NCBI GenBank assembly: GCA_042217615.1
Contig: JBDGSI010000069.1
Coordinates: 1-16,928 of the forward strand
From: JBDGSM01 sp042217615
Lineage (GTDB): Archaea; Nanohalarchaeota; Nanosalinia; Nanosalinales; Nanosalinaceae
Length of the DNA stretch: 16,928 nucleotides
Direction: 5' to 3'
Below, in pieces: positions 6,490 to 14,664 of this stretch. The notes beneath the pieces were generated by a model. That model searched no databases, was not told the origin of the DNA, and worked only from the letters and a program-made list of their open reading frames with translations. The stretch's first letter is position 1, and every line of letters starts with the position of its first letter. Made by a program: the position numbers and the translations under genes.

Positions 6490-7725
6490 ATGGAGTATGT
6501 TCCTCGTGATATTGAGCAAGAGTTGCGAAAATATTTGGATGGTCCTGAGATACTGGCGGTTGTTGGGCCGCGGCAGGCAGGAAAAACCACGCTTTTCAGG
6601 AAGCTGGAGAGCGAACTTGAAAACTCTAAATACGTGACTTTCGAGGATAGAGATATTCTGGGCGTCTTTGAACAGAATGAAAAAGAGTTTGCGGAACTTT
6701 ATCTTGAGGGAAACGATTACTTGCTAATAGATGAGTTCCAGTACGCTGAAGAAGGCGGAAGAAAGCTTAAATACCTTTACGACGAGTATCCGGAGAAGAA
6801 AATACTTATAACAGGTTCTTCCACGGCTGATATGACTATAGAGGGACTAAAGTATCTTACAGGAAGGGTTCTAAAGTTCCGTCTTTACCCATTCAGCTTC
6901 AGAGAGTTCCTGAGATATCGGGATGAAGAGTTATACAAAGTGTTTTCAGACCGAGAACAAAAAGTAGAGGCCTGGTTGGATGAGGGCTCTCTAGAGATGA
7001 CCTCTACAACTCTGGATCGGATCGAAGAGTTGAGAAAGGAGTACGCGATCTACGGAGGTTACCCTCGAGTTGTACTCTCAGATTCAGAAGAAGAGAAACA
7101 GAAAGTTCTGGAGAACATAGTCGAAACGTACCTGATACGGGAGATAGGTGATGTCCTTAACATTTCGGATGATCGAGAAATGAAAGATTTGATGAAGGTC
7201 TTAGCCCTCAAGATGGGAGAGAAAACCAAGTACAACAAGGTGTCGCAGAAGACAGGGATGCAGCACAACAAACTCAAAGACCGTCTGAACGTTCTAGAAC
7301 ACACGTTTATTTTGGATCAAGTACGCCCCTTCTACTCCAACAAACAGAAAGAGATCTCAAAGCAGCCGAAAATCTATTTCTACGACAACGGATTCAGGAA
7401 CACCCTGATCAACAACTTCCAGGATTTCGAAATAAGAAATGATAGAGGAGAACTGAACGAGAACTTCTTCTACACACAAGCCAGAACCGAGTTAAAGTAC
7501 TGGAGAACCAAGTCAAAGGCAGAAGTAGACTTTGTGAAGGAAGGACAAAAGTTGAACGCATACGAGATTAAGTCAAGGCCTGAGACGACAAGATCTATGA
7601 GAAGCTTTCAGAAAAAGTACTCTCCGGAAAACATGATAGTAATGAACCAGGAAAAAATTCAGAGAAACGAAGAAGAAAAATTCCTACCTCTAATATTCTC
7701 TCAGAAGGCCGCAGAAATAAACTAG
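6490..7725 (+). CDS. AAA ATPase with DUF4143 C-terminal domain
   Basis: Belongs to the widespread archaeal/bacterial AAA_14-DUF4143 family, whose cellular role is not settled. Walker A GPRQAGKT lies at residues 26-33, Walker B YLLIDE at about 77-82, and a sensor-like ILITGSS strand follows near 105. The second half carries the DUF4143 region with an REIGDVLNI helix and the nuclease-fold-like end AEVDFV ... AYEIKS near 360-375, which resembles a PD-(D/E)xK core. At 411 residues it is full length. I use the ATG at 6490; a TTG at 6484 is in frame but would move the start closer to the TATA-like element (6463-6469). It interrupts the glycosyltransferase series and probably has its own promoter, so it may be a passenger gene. 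Confidence 0.88.
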   Translation: MEYVPRDIEQELRKYLDGPEILAVVGPRQAGKTTLFRKLESELENSKYVTFEDRDILGVFEQNEKEFAELYLEGNDYLLIDEFQYAEEGGRKLKYLYDEYPEKKILITGSSTADMTIEGLKYLTGRVLKFRLYPFSFREFLRYRDEELYKVFSDREQKVEAWLDEGSLEMTSTTLDRIEELRKEYAIYGGYPRVVLSDSEEEKQKVLENIVETYLIREIGDVLNISDDREMKDLMKVLALKMGEKTKYNKVSQKTGMQHNKLKDRLNVLEHTFILDQVRPFYSNKQKEISKQPKIYFYDNGFRNTLINNFQDFEIRNDRGELNENFFYTQARTELKYWRTKSKAEVDFVKEGQKLNAYEIKSRPETTRSMRSFQKKYSPENMIVMNQEKIQRNEEEKFLPLIFSQKAAEIN

Positions 7726-7807
7726 AAAGCCACAAAAAGAAGATAAAAACAGGCTTTCCCGGAACCGAAAAGTAATAATGCTTCAGAACGGAAACAGTTC
7801 TTACCGG

Positions 7808-8830
7808 ATGAAAAAAGCATCTCTCATATGCACCGTCTACAACGAAGGCGACTCGATGGAAGAGCTGCTGGACTCGATAGTTGAACAGACCGTGACTCCT
7901 GCAGAAGCAGTTTTCGTGGACGGCGGCTCGACGGATGGAACGCAAGGCGTTATCCGGAAATATGCGGAAGAACACGACTGGATCCATCTAATCGTTGAAG
8001 AAGGCTGCAACATCGCAGAAGGACGAAACATCGCGGTGGAAAACGCAGAAAACGATTATATTGTTTCTACGGATGGTGGCTGCGTGCTTGACGAAAAATG
8101 GTACGAGGAAATGTGCAAAGCATTCGAGGAAAGCGAATACGTCATAGGAATGTTCCGGTACCGCGCAGATAACTTGTTTGAAAAAGTCCAGGGCGAGATA
8201 ATCTGCTCCGCCCACACCGTAGAAGAACTCAGGAAAGGCAACCGCGGACCCTCCTCCCGTTCCGTAGGATTCTCACGTCAGGCCTGGAAAGACGCAGGAG
8301 GATACCCGGAAGACCTCTACACAGGCGAGGACAGCAAGTTCAACGCCAAGATCCTGTCCGAAAGCTACGAACCAGCGATCGCGGAAAACGCGATGGTCTA
8401 CTGGAAGATGCGGCCGACCTGGAAAGCACTCTGGAACCAGTTCAAAACATACGGAGAAGGCGACGCCAAAGGCGGAAACCTCTTCACACACCCCTCCCAG
8501 AAACTAGGCGTCAGCAAAAACCTCTGGCTGTTCACAACCGCAACCCTAACACTCTTTAGCGGAGCAACAACAATCGCTTCAGCAGTATTCAAACCAGAAC
8601 TAACTGTATATAACGCCGTTATACTTCTAGGCCTTCTGACAATACCCAAACTTTACTATCTCGATACGCTCAAGAAACTACTGAAGGAAGAAGGCGTAAA
8701 AGCCCTCTTAATCGGGTTCGAGATCGCACAACTCAAATACTGGGCCTGGTACGCCGGCTTTACCTTAACGCTGCTGAAAAAACCCTCGCTGATCCCGTAC
8801 CAGTTCAGGGAAGCGGTGAGACTGGGATGA
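7808..8830 (+). CDS. Membrane-anchored glycosyltransferase family 2
   Basis: GT-A fold, inverting, metal-dependent transferase. The N-terminus reads MKKASLICTVYNEGDSMEEL, the standard GT2 first strand. Next come VDGGSTDGT (nucleotide binding), STDGGCVLDEKW (DxD-like position) and a GEDSKF acid motif. A WNQFKTYGEGDAKGG segment matches the (Q)xxFxxYGxG helix of related enzymes. Residues about 240-340 contain two or three hydrophobic segments, so the catalytic domain is tethered to the cytoplasmic face of the membrane. I place the start at 7808 because it gives the classic GT2 N-terminus; an in-frame ATG at 7778 would add MLQNGNSSYR and has an AT-rich element (7743-7749) at leaderless distance, so it cannot be excluded. 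It overlaps the next gene by ATGA and heads a five-gene coupled operon. GC is among the highest in the locus. Confidence 0.87.
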   Translation: MKKASLICTVYNEGDSMEELLDSIVEQTVTPAEAVFVDGGSTDGTQGVIRKYAEEHDWIHLIVEEGCNIAEGRNIAVENAENDYIVSTDGGCVLDEKWYEEMCKAFEESEYVIGMFRYRADNLFEKVQGEIICSAHTVEELRKGNRGPSSRSVGFSRQAWKDAGGYPEDLYTGEDSKFNAKILSESYEPAIAENAMVYWKMRPTWKALWNQFKTYGEGDAKGGNLFTHPSQKLGVSKNLWLFTTATLTLFSGATTIASAVFKPELTVYNAVILLGLLTIPKLYYLDTLKKLLKEEGVKALLIGFEIAQLKYWAWYAGFTLTLLKKPSLIPYQFREAVRLG

Positions 8831-9906
8831 AAGTAAGCCATGTTACAAGTTACCCGCCATGGAAAGGAGGTATAGCGGATTATGCTCATATGCTGGTAGA
8901 AGAGCTTGAAGGTATGGATAACGAAATTATTTCTTTCAAAAAGGCAGAGGGAAAGAATATTGATCCATTAATGGATAAATCTGATAGATCAAGCTTTATT
9001 CAGGCAGCGAAAAATGCGTTTAGCGGAGATCCAGATATAGTTCACGTCCAGCATGAGCTAAATCTTTACGGCAGGTTAAACTTTCTTTTCATGGCCTTGA
9101 AAATGCTGCAGCTTAAGAGAAAGTCGGATACGAAAGTAGTGACAACTATGCACACATACATAGACTATGAGTTCTCCCTGAAGCCGAAGAAACTTCTCCG
9201 CTATCTTGGCTATAAACAACTTACTTACCGGCTAATCTACATGCTGAGCGACAAAATAATAGTTCATAACGACGTATTGAAAGAAGAGATGGGGAGAAAA
9301 AACGTTGAAGTTATTCCTCACGGCGTTAAGAAAATAGAATGCGGAGATGATATTAGAGAGGAGTACGGGCTCTCCCATGAAGACGAGTTCCTTCTGTGTA
9401 CAGGATTTCTCAGCGAAGTCAAAGGCTTTGAATACGCTGTAAAAGCAATAGAACTGCTTCCTGAAAACTATAAGCTACTCGTAATTGGGAGCACACCGCC
9501 GAACTTCGAGGAAATGGGAAAGGCCTACAAAGAGAGCCTTGAAGAGATAGTGGAAGAGAAAAATCTCCAAGACCAAGTAGAAATTAGAGAAGAGTTTGTA
9601 CCTGAAGAAAAACTAGATAAACTGATCTGCTCAGCCGACCTGAATCTATTTCCTTACGTAGAGTCCTCCCAGAGCGGGATGATGCACAGAGCCATAGGCG
9701 CAGGAAAAAACATAATCTGCTCAGACCTTGAAGTCTTCAGATCAGTACTGGGAGAATCAGGAACATACTTCGAACCAGAAAACCCGGAGGATCTAGCCGA
9801 CAAAATAAGAAACTATACTGACAATAAAGAAATAGGCCGGCTCAGGGAGGAACTCTCCTGGGAAAAAGTGGCCGACAAACACGAGGAGGTGTACAAGAAA
9901 CTTTGA
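8827..9906 (+). CDS. Glycosyltransferase family 4 (GT-B)
   Basis: A 359-residue GT-B enzyme. The N-terminal half has SYPPWKGGIADYAHML (the GG acceptor motif), VHVQHELNLYG and TTMHTYI, then ADKIIVHND and VEVIPHGV at the inter-domain linker. The C-terminal half has LCTGFLSEVKGFEYAVKA (donor phosphate-binding Lys) and YVESSQSGMMHRAIGAGKNI. The usual E-x7-E first glutamate is followed by SSQSGM rather than EGFGL, a variant seen in some GT4 subgroups. The ATG overlaps the preceding stop (ATGA), so translation is probably coupled. A GGAGGTG near the 3' end (9885-9891) is the RBS of the next gene. Acts on a lipid-linked glycan in the cytoplasm; the substrate is unknown. Confidence 0.88.
   Translation: MKVSHVTSYPPWKGGIADYAHMLVEELEGMDNEIISFKKAEGKNIDPLMDKSDRSSFIQAAKNAFSGDPDIVHVQHELNLYGRLNFLFMALKMLQLKRKSDTKVVTTMHTYIDYEFSLKPKKLLRYLGYKQLTYRLIYMLSDKIIVHNDVLKEEMGRKNVEVIPHGVKKIECGDDIREEYGLSHEDEFLLCTGFLSEVKGFEYAVKAIELLPENYKLLVIGSTPPNFEEMGKAYKESLEEIVEEKNLQDQVEIREEFVPEEKLDKLICSADLNLFPYVESSQSGMMHRAIGAGKNIICSDLEVFRSVLGESGTYFEPENPEDLADKIRNYTDNKEIGRLREELSWEKVADKHEEVYKKL
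9885..9891 (+). promoter_or_regulatory. Ribosome binding site GGAGGTG that selects a TTG start
   Basis: GGAGGTG ends 11 nt before the TTG at 9903. The next in-frame ATG (9942) would remove the GGSG/MGN acceptor region, so the RBS supports the TTG start overlapping the previous stop as TTGA. Confidence 0.6.
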
Positions 9907-10944
9907 TATCATACATATCAGATCTGGAAGAAGGATCAGGAATGGGTAACTACGCCACACAGCTCTACCGGCACATGAAAGAACAGACAGACGAGATAGA
10001 AAACGTGGCACCGAACTTCACCTCGAAGACTCCTGTTCCGAGAATAATAAATGAGTTCATCAAGACACCTATAGCATACTACAGTGCTTCAGGCGACAAA
10101 GTATTTCTGCCGGAGATGAACTACGCAGGCCTCGCATACATACCTACCAGAAAAGAACTTATCGTCACAGTACACGACATCATACCTTACGTGACTGATT
10201 ACGCANNNNNNNNNNNNNNNNNNNNNNNNNNNGATCATGAAGAGACAGATCAAGGTCATGAAAAAAGCAGACAAGATAATCGCGATCTCAGAACACACCA
10301 AGAAGGATTTAATAGAACATGTAGGCATTCCTGAGGAAAAGATAACTGTGATATACCAGGGCGTTGACACAGATTTCTTTTATCCTAGAGAGCGAGATGA
10401 GAAAATCCTCCAGAAGTATGGAATAGAGGGAGAATACTTGCTCTATGTTGGTGCAGAAAAAGACAGGAAAAATTTTGAAGGAACACTCGAACTGTTTTTA
10501 GAACTATTGGCGGAAAAACCTGATTTAGATCTTGTGAAAGTAGGTCCTCCTGGAAGACAGAGATACAGAGAAAAACATAAGGAAAAGATCAAGGAACTCG
10601 GAATAGAAGATAAAGTAGTATTCACGGGCTTCGTCGACAAAGAAGACCTGCCACAGATATACTCCTCCGCAGAGGCCTTACTCCAGCTCAGCCACTACGA
10701 AGGCTTTGGAAGAGCGCCGCTCGAAGCAATGGCCTGCGGTACAGTACCGATAGTATCTGACAAAAGTTCTCTACCAGAAGTGGTAGGAGATAAAGGAATT
10801 TGGGTTTCAAAAAATAATACTAAGGAAATACTGGAGAGGATGCAACTTATGGAGGAAAAGTATATGGTAGGGCAGGCAAAAAGATTTGATTGGTCAAAAA
10901 CTGCCGAAGAAACTGTTGAGGTGGTTTTTAATGAGCGAGTTTAA
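9903..10944 (+). CDS. Glycosyltransferase family 4 (GT-B), interrupted by a 27-N assembly gap
   Basis: Two open segments belong to one gene. The first (9903-10205) begins ISYISDLEEGSGMGNYATQL and runs to VTVHDIIPYVTDYA, the typical N-terminal GT4 half. The second begins at 10234 with IMKRQIKVMKKADKIIAISEH, then VIYQGVD, LLYVGAEKDRKN, the E-x7-E motif HYEGFGRAPLEAMACG and SSLPEVVG. These parts abut in the normal GT4 order with some 10-20 residues missing. The two frames differ by one base across the N run, so the true gap is not 27 bp if the gene is intact: it must be 2 modulo 3. TTG start, supported by GGAGGTG at 9885-9891 and the TTGA overlap. The 3' end overlaps the next gene by 14 bp. It is probably intact in the cell, but a real frameshift inside the gap cannot be ruled out. 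Confidence 0.85.
10206..10232. other. Assembly gap (27 N)
   Basis: Unknown bases inside the glycosyltransferase at 9903-10944. The length is a placeholder or estimate: frame continuity would need a length of 2 modulo 3. Confidence 0.99.
10918..10924 (+). promoter_or_regulatory. Ribosome binding site for the sulfatase-like gene
   Basis: GAGGTGG ends 6 nt before the ATG at 10931. It fixes the start there rather than at an in-frame ATG at 10886, which would add 15 residues unrelated to the family. Confidence 0.6.
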
Positions 10945-11866
10945 GAATATAATGATATTTGTTTCAGATGCCTTAAACTATAATTATATACCGGATTCAA
11001 TAGCTGAAGAAGGTTCAGGACCTATAAAGACTCTGGCTCCTTCTTTGCACAGTCCACAATCTTTTACATCGCTTCTGACTGGTTTCGAGTCGCCAAATCA
11101 TGAGGTAGATGATTTTTTCGAATTTGAGGCAGGGACTAAGACTGTGTTTGATCTATTTCCAAACACTACTTTTTATGATCACAAGGACTCGGCGATAGGA
11201 AGGATATTTGGGCAGCCCATTGAAGAGCTCGAGGACATAGAAGAACCATTCATCTGGGTTGAGAGAGCTATGGAAACCCACGAACCTTATGGCGTGATGG
11301 AGCATGGAAATGAACTGCCTAGAGAATATCTCGAAGGTAGAGAGTATTTCAGCAGTATGGAACAAGACGAAATAATAGAAGAATACGAGAATGCTTGCGA
11401 TAAAATGGAAGAACACTTCTGGAGACATATTCAGACACTGAAAAATCGCGGGATATATGAGAACACTCTTGTGATTTTCACATCAGATCATGGTGAGATA
11501 ATGGGAGAAAACATTTGGGGTAAAAAGAGGTTTGGTCACAATAATCCTCCTACAAAACATGTGGCACAAGTTCCTACGGTTTTCCTCAATTCTGAGATAA
11601 TGTCTGAATATATGAGAACTGTAGATATTCTTCCTACAGCTCTTTCGATGCTTGAAAAAGGATATTATACTATGGATGGGGTTAATATCAAGGAAGAGAC
11701 TGTAGATAAAGGTATTTGCCAAACAACTCTTAGGTTTTTTAAGCTACAATGGACATGGAATGGGGAAGACTGGCAACTTAAGAATCCGTATAAAGGCCTG
11801 ATTGAAGATTTAATGATAAGAACTCCGTTATCCAATCTTGTAGCCTGGTTGAGGAGGTTCAGATGA
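10931..11866 (+). CDS. Sulfatase / alkaline-phosphatase superfamily protein
   Basis: Metal-dependent enzyme of the AlkP/sulfatase fold. It begins MSEFKNIMIFVSDALN (metal-binding Asp13). The nucleophile motif reads SPQSFTSLLTG with Ser41 where sulfatases carry the Cys of CxPSR. A metal-site SDHGE follows near residue 187, then GHNNPPTKHVAQVP with further His ligands, and VDILPTALSML. At 311 residues it is short for a sulfatase. No Cys at position 41 means no classical Cys-derived formylglycine; Ser could be matured by another route or act directly as in phosphatases, phosphodiesterases and phospho-transferases of the fold. The start is chosen from the RBS at 10918-10924. It sits between two glycosyltransferases with overlaps on both sides (14 bp and ATGA), so it probably adds or removes a sulfo- or phospho-type group on the same glycan. 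Confidence 0.8.
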   Translation: MSEFKNIMIFVSDALNYNYIPDSIAEEGSGPIKTLAPSLHSPQSFTSLLTGFESPNHEVDDFFEFEAGTKTVFDLFPNTTFYDHKDSAIGRIFGQPIEELEDIEEPFIWVERAMETHEPYGVMEHGNELPREYLEGREYFSSMEQDEIIEEYENACDKMEEHFWRHIQTLKNRGIYENTLVIFTSDHGEIMGENIWGKKRFGHNNPPTKHVAQVPTVFLNSEIMSEYMRTVDILPTALSMLEKGYYTMDGVNIKEETVDKGICQTTLRFFKLQWTWNGEDWQLKNPYKGLIEDLMIRTPLSNLVAWLRRFR

Positions 11867-12672
11867 CTCATATTTCAGCAGTTGTGTTAACACTCAATGA
11901 GGAAGATTATATTGAAGGTTGTCTTAAATCAATTCAATGGTGTGATGAGATTATCATTGTTGATGGTTATAGTGAGGATTCAACAATAGAAATAGCTTCA
12001 AGATACGCAGATAATATAATACAGACTAAGTCTAAGACAAATTTTGATGAGTTGAGAAAAATTGGGGTCAATCAAGCAGAAGGGGAATGGATTTTGACGA
12101 TAGATGCCGATGAGAGAATTAAAAAAGGGTTAGCTGAATCTTTACTTGATATATCTAGAGGAGAGCAATATGACGTTGTTAGTATTCCGAGAAAGAACTA
12201 TTTTTTGGGAGAGTGGCGATCTAATGCAGGCTGGCCAGATTACGTTGTAAGGTTTTTTAGGCCTGGTGAGGTTGTTTTAGGGAATAAAGTACATAATTTT
12301 ATAGATATTAATCCAGAAGCTAGAGTAAAGAAGCTAGATCCGGATCCCGAGATTGCTATAGAGCACTTTTCTTATTTAGGTATTAGAGATAGGTTAGATA
12401 GGATTAATAGGTATACAGATATTGAAGCAGATCAAGTTAAGAAACCAGAGTTTTTCCGCTTATTTTTGGGTCCGATGAAGAGATTTATTGCACAATTTGT
12501 CTTGAGAAAGGATTATAGGTGGGGTATAAGAGGTTTGATAGCGTCAATTATGGATTCTTTTTATGTATTTCTTGAAGAGCTTAAATGTTTAGAGCGACGT
12601 AGGTTAGGAGGGGAAGATCAATATATTTCCAGTTATAAAAGGAGAGATAAAGAATTAGAATTTAAGACCTAG
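11863..12672 (+). CDS. Glycosyltransferase family 2 (WaaE/KdtX-like)
   Basis: A 269-residue GT-A enzyme. It opens with ISAVVLTLNEEDYIEGCLKS, then IIIVDGYSEDST, and has the metal-binding DADER motif at residues 81-85. The segment VVRFFRPGEV ... NKVHNFID followed by IEHFSYLG is typical of the WaaE/lipopolysaccharide-core subgroup of GT2. No membrane anchor of the kind seen in the GT2 at 7808. ATGA overlap with the sulfatase-like gene and GGAGGT at 11853-11858, 4 nt before the start, show coupling. Its 3' end overlaps the convergent FkbM gene by 11 bp. It is markedly AT-rich (about 32-45% in the lines I counted) compared with the genes before 9900. Confidence 0.87.
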   Translation: MTHISAVVLTLNEEDYIEGCLKSIQWCDEIIIVDGYSEDSTIEIASRYADNIIQTKSKTNFDELRKIGVNQAEGEWILTIDADERIKKGLAESLLDISRGEQYDVVSIPRKNYFLGEWRSNAGWPDYVVRFFRPGEVVLGNKVHNFIDINPEARVKKLDPDPEIAIEHFSYLGIRDRLDRINRYTDIEADQVKKPEFFRLFLGPMKRFIAQFVLRKDYRWGIRGLIASIMDSFYVFLEELKCLERRRLGGEDQYISSYKRRDKELEFKT

Positions 12673-13471
12673 ATTGCGGCTCTAAGACTATTTGTCTTTG
12701 AGCTCTCCTTTTAAATTCTTGCGCTATTTTATAGTCTAAATTCCTTAATAGGCTCAATACTTCTTTTCTTTTTGCGCCAAACTCTTTTAGAATTTCATTT
12801 TGGTGCAGTTCTAAGAAGATTGTGGGTTTGCATCTTCTTATTGTCTTCTTGCTTCCTTCTAACACTTTGAGTTCTGCTCCCTCTACATCTATTTTAATTA
12901 TATCTGGATCTTTAGCGTTAGTCGAGAATTTGTCTAGTGTTATTGACTTTATTTTATTTGTTCCTTTTCCAATTTGGTTTGATTGTTTCTTCCCAGACTG
13001 GAAGTTTATTACACCATTTCGATTAGTTACCGCTGCATTTTTTATAGTGATGTTTCTTTTGCTGTTTAGCTCTTTGTTTTTTTGAATTGTTTTAATGTTT
13101 TCCGGATCTATTTCAAATGCATAGCTTTTGTTTTTAGAACCTAAGATGGCGTATAGGCCGTGGTAGCTACCAACATCATAAATAACATCTTTTTTCCTTA
13201 TTTTGTTTAGGAATGCTCTAAAAAATTCTGTTTCGTCGAGTATACCGGTCTTTAGGGATTTATTATTGCTAAAATAATATTTATCGCCTTTAAATTTAAC
13301 TTCTGTTGCACAATCTTTACTTTTACATATTCTTTTCATGGTGGTTTCTTCTAGTAATTTTGATATTGCTGTGAAACCTCTTTTATTGCTAAATTTGCTG
13401 TAAATTCCATATCTATATGCCATAGTGGCTTTAAAAATAATATCCTCCTGAAAATTTTGTAACTCCTTCAT
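12662..13471 (-). CDS. FkbM-family S-adenosylmethionine methyltransferase
   Basis: A 269-residue class I methyltransferase of the FkbM type, which often O-methylates sugars in glycan clusters. SAM-binding motif I reads YDVGSYHGLYAILG near residue 90-105, with YAFEIDPENIKTI (motif II, acidic residue contacting ribose) after it, and the diagnostic IKIDVEGAELKVLEG near 188-203, then PTIFLELH. The N-terminal 85 residues are Lys-rich and without known motifs. It lies on the opposite strand from all glycosyltransferases, is expressed from the divergent promoter at 13472-13525 and ends in an 11-bp tail-to-tail overlap. Very AT-rich. Inferred role: methylation of a sugar of the same surface glycan. 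Confidence 0.85.
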   Translation of the reverse strand: MKELQNFQEDIIFKATMAYRYGIYSKFSNKRGFTAISKLLEETTMKRICKSKDCATEVKFKGDKYYFSNNKSLKTGILDETEFFRAFLNKIRKKDVIYDVGSYHGLYAILGSKNKSYAFEIDPENIKTIQKNKELNSKRNITIKNAAVTNRNGVINFQSGKKQSNQIGKGTNKIKSITLDKFSTNAKDPDIIKIDVEGAELKVLEGSKKTIRRCKPTIFLELHQNEILKEFGAKRKEVLSLLRNLDYKIAQEFKRRAQRQIVLEPQSRS

Positions 13472-13473
13472 AT

Positions 13474-13524
13474 ATTAATTGTTTTAATCCAAGAATTATT
13501 AATTGTTTTAATCCAAGAATTATT
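13474..13524. repeat. Perfect tandem duplication, 24-bp period, in a divergent promoter
   Basis: Two exact 24-bp units at 13477-13500 and 13501-13524 (AATTGTTTTAATCC then AAGAATTATT), with three more matching bases (ATT, 13474-13476) in front. They fill the whole 54-bp gap between the divergent FkbM gene (start 13471) and the glycosyltransferase gene (start 13526). Confidence 0.95.
13494..13504. promoter_or_regulatory. Symmetric TATA-like element shared by two divergent genes
   Basis: The junction of the two 24-bp units creates AATTATTAATT, nearly self-complementary and centred at about 13499. It is about 27-28 nt from each of the two start codons, the spacing for leaderless transcripts in both directions. 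Functional reading is inferred. Confidence 0.45.
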
Positions 13525-13525
13525 T

Positions 13526-14659
13526 ATGAATATACTTTGGTTGCGACCTAATTCGCTCGAAACACCTGATTCTGGATCTTCCTATCGAGGCCATCATTTG
13601 GCGAGAGGATTATCTAAAAACCATTTTATTCTTTCGGTTAATTTTAACTCTAGATATGAAAGATTTCCTCTACAAAAAAAGTCTTATAGTAGGAAGACTC
13701 TTGAAGAAGGTATAGAAGAGATTAATCTTGTTGACAATTTAACTACGTTTGCTAGGAAAGCTTTTAGTCAAATTTTAACTGGAGAATTAGGGTATAACTC
13801 TCCTTTTAGGATGAGCATCAACTCTAATATGAGAATACTAAAAAAGCTGATCAGGATATCAGATGCGGTTATTGTGTCGCATAGTAGAGTTTACAATAAA
13901 TTATTAGATTCTTTAATAGAAGATAAAATATTGATATACGATGCTGCTGATTTTGATTATGAGTTGTATAGAGAACTTGGGAAAAGCAGCGAACTTCTTG
14001 GAGAGGTTTATGATAATGAAAAGAGCTTGTGTATTAGAAGCGACTTGATATTGGCCTCCTCAAATAGGGATAAAGATAACATGACTGAGACTTATGACTT
14101 GAATGAGGATAAAGTTGTATTGGCCCCCCACCCCATACCTGATGAGACGGAGCCTAAATATGTTCCTTCTAATAGAGACTTTGGTTTTTTTATTGGGAGT
14201 AGATATGACCCTAATATCGAGGCTGCTGAAAGGATTATTGAAGTAGCTCGTAGTATGCCCCAAGAGCAATTTGTGATTGCAGGTACTGTATGTAGAGAGT
14301 TAACTGATTGTCCTGAGAATATTAGCTTAGAAGGGTTTGTGGAGGAATCTCGAAAAGAAGAGCTGCTTTCAAGAGCTAAATTTGGATTGAATCCTGTTAC
14401 TAGAGGTTCTGGAGCTAATGTAAAAATTTTGGATTATTTTAGGTTCGGCCTACCTGTTATATCTACTCCAAAAGGAGAGAGAGGAGGGTTTAGTAGCTAT
14501 ACAAAGACTTGTGAAGCAGAGCAACTAGTCTCCGCTATAAGAGAGCTAGATGAGGACGAACTAGAGAGTTTGCATAATAAATCATTAGAAGCTATTGAAG
14601 AATATTCGGTAAATAGGATTTGTGGTAAAATAGAAAGAAATCTACGGAATCTTAGGTGA
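13526..14659 (+). CDS. GT-B glycosyltransferase (GT4/GT1-like)
   Basis: A 377-residue protein with an MNILWLRPNSLETPDSGSS start, in which the GG motif is replaced by DSGSSYRG as in sugar transferases of the exosortase/EPS-linked type. ILIYDAADFDYELYRE and SDLILASSNRDKDNM mark the end of the N-terminal domain. The donor domain has FFIGSRYDPNIEAAERII and the strong motif NPVTRGSGANVKILDYFRFGLPVISTPKGERG, matching the 'GSG-x-K-x-L-E-x-x-A-x-G-x-P-V-x-T' signature with Asp in place of the usual Glu (KILDYF). The ATG at 13526 directly follows the duplicated promoter; no RBS, so leaderless. AT-rich (about 30% GC in one line counted). It stops at 14657-14659, 5 bp before the next reading frame. Confidence 0.82.
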   Translation: MNILWLRPNSLETPDSGSSYRGHHLARGLSKNHFILSVNFNSRYERFPLQKKSYSRKTLEEGIEEINLVDNLTTFARKAFSQILTGELGYNSPFRMSINSNMRILKKLIRISDAVIVSHSRVYNKLLDSLIEDKILIYDAADFDYELYRELGKSSELLGEVYDNEKSLCIRSDLILASSNRDKDNMTETYDLNEDKVVLAPHPIPDETEPKYVPSNRDFGFFIGSRYDPNIEAAERIIEVARSMPQEQFVIAGTVCRELTDCPENISLEGFVEESRKEELLSRAKFGLNPVTRGSGANVKILDYFRFGLPVISTPKGERGGFSSYTKTCEAEQLVSAIRELDEDELESLHNKSLEAIEEYSVNRICGKIERNLRNLR

Positions 14660-14660
14660 T
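14654..14660 (+). promoter_or_regulatory. Ribosome binding site AGGTGAT pointing to 14665
   Basis: AGGTGAT overlaps the stop of the preceding gene and ends 4 nt before the ATC codon at 14665. It is the best RBS near this junction and is too close to serve the ATG at 14659, which is anyway followed at once by TAA. Confidence 0.55.
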
Positions 14661-14664
14661 GTAA

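Noticed and set aside
7595..7987. Minus-strand ORF of 130 codons over the ATPase/GT2 junction.
   Set aside because: Shadow frame rich in Phe, Ser and Arg; both genes beneath have family motifs in the plus frames.
13474..13524. Possible CRISPR or inverted-repeat insertion scar.
   Set aside because: The repeat is directly tandem without spacers, there are only two units and no cas genes, and no transposase or terminal inverted repeats are nearby.
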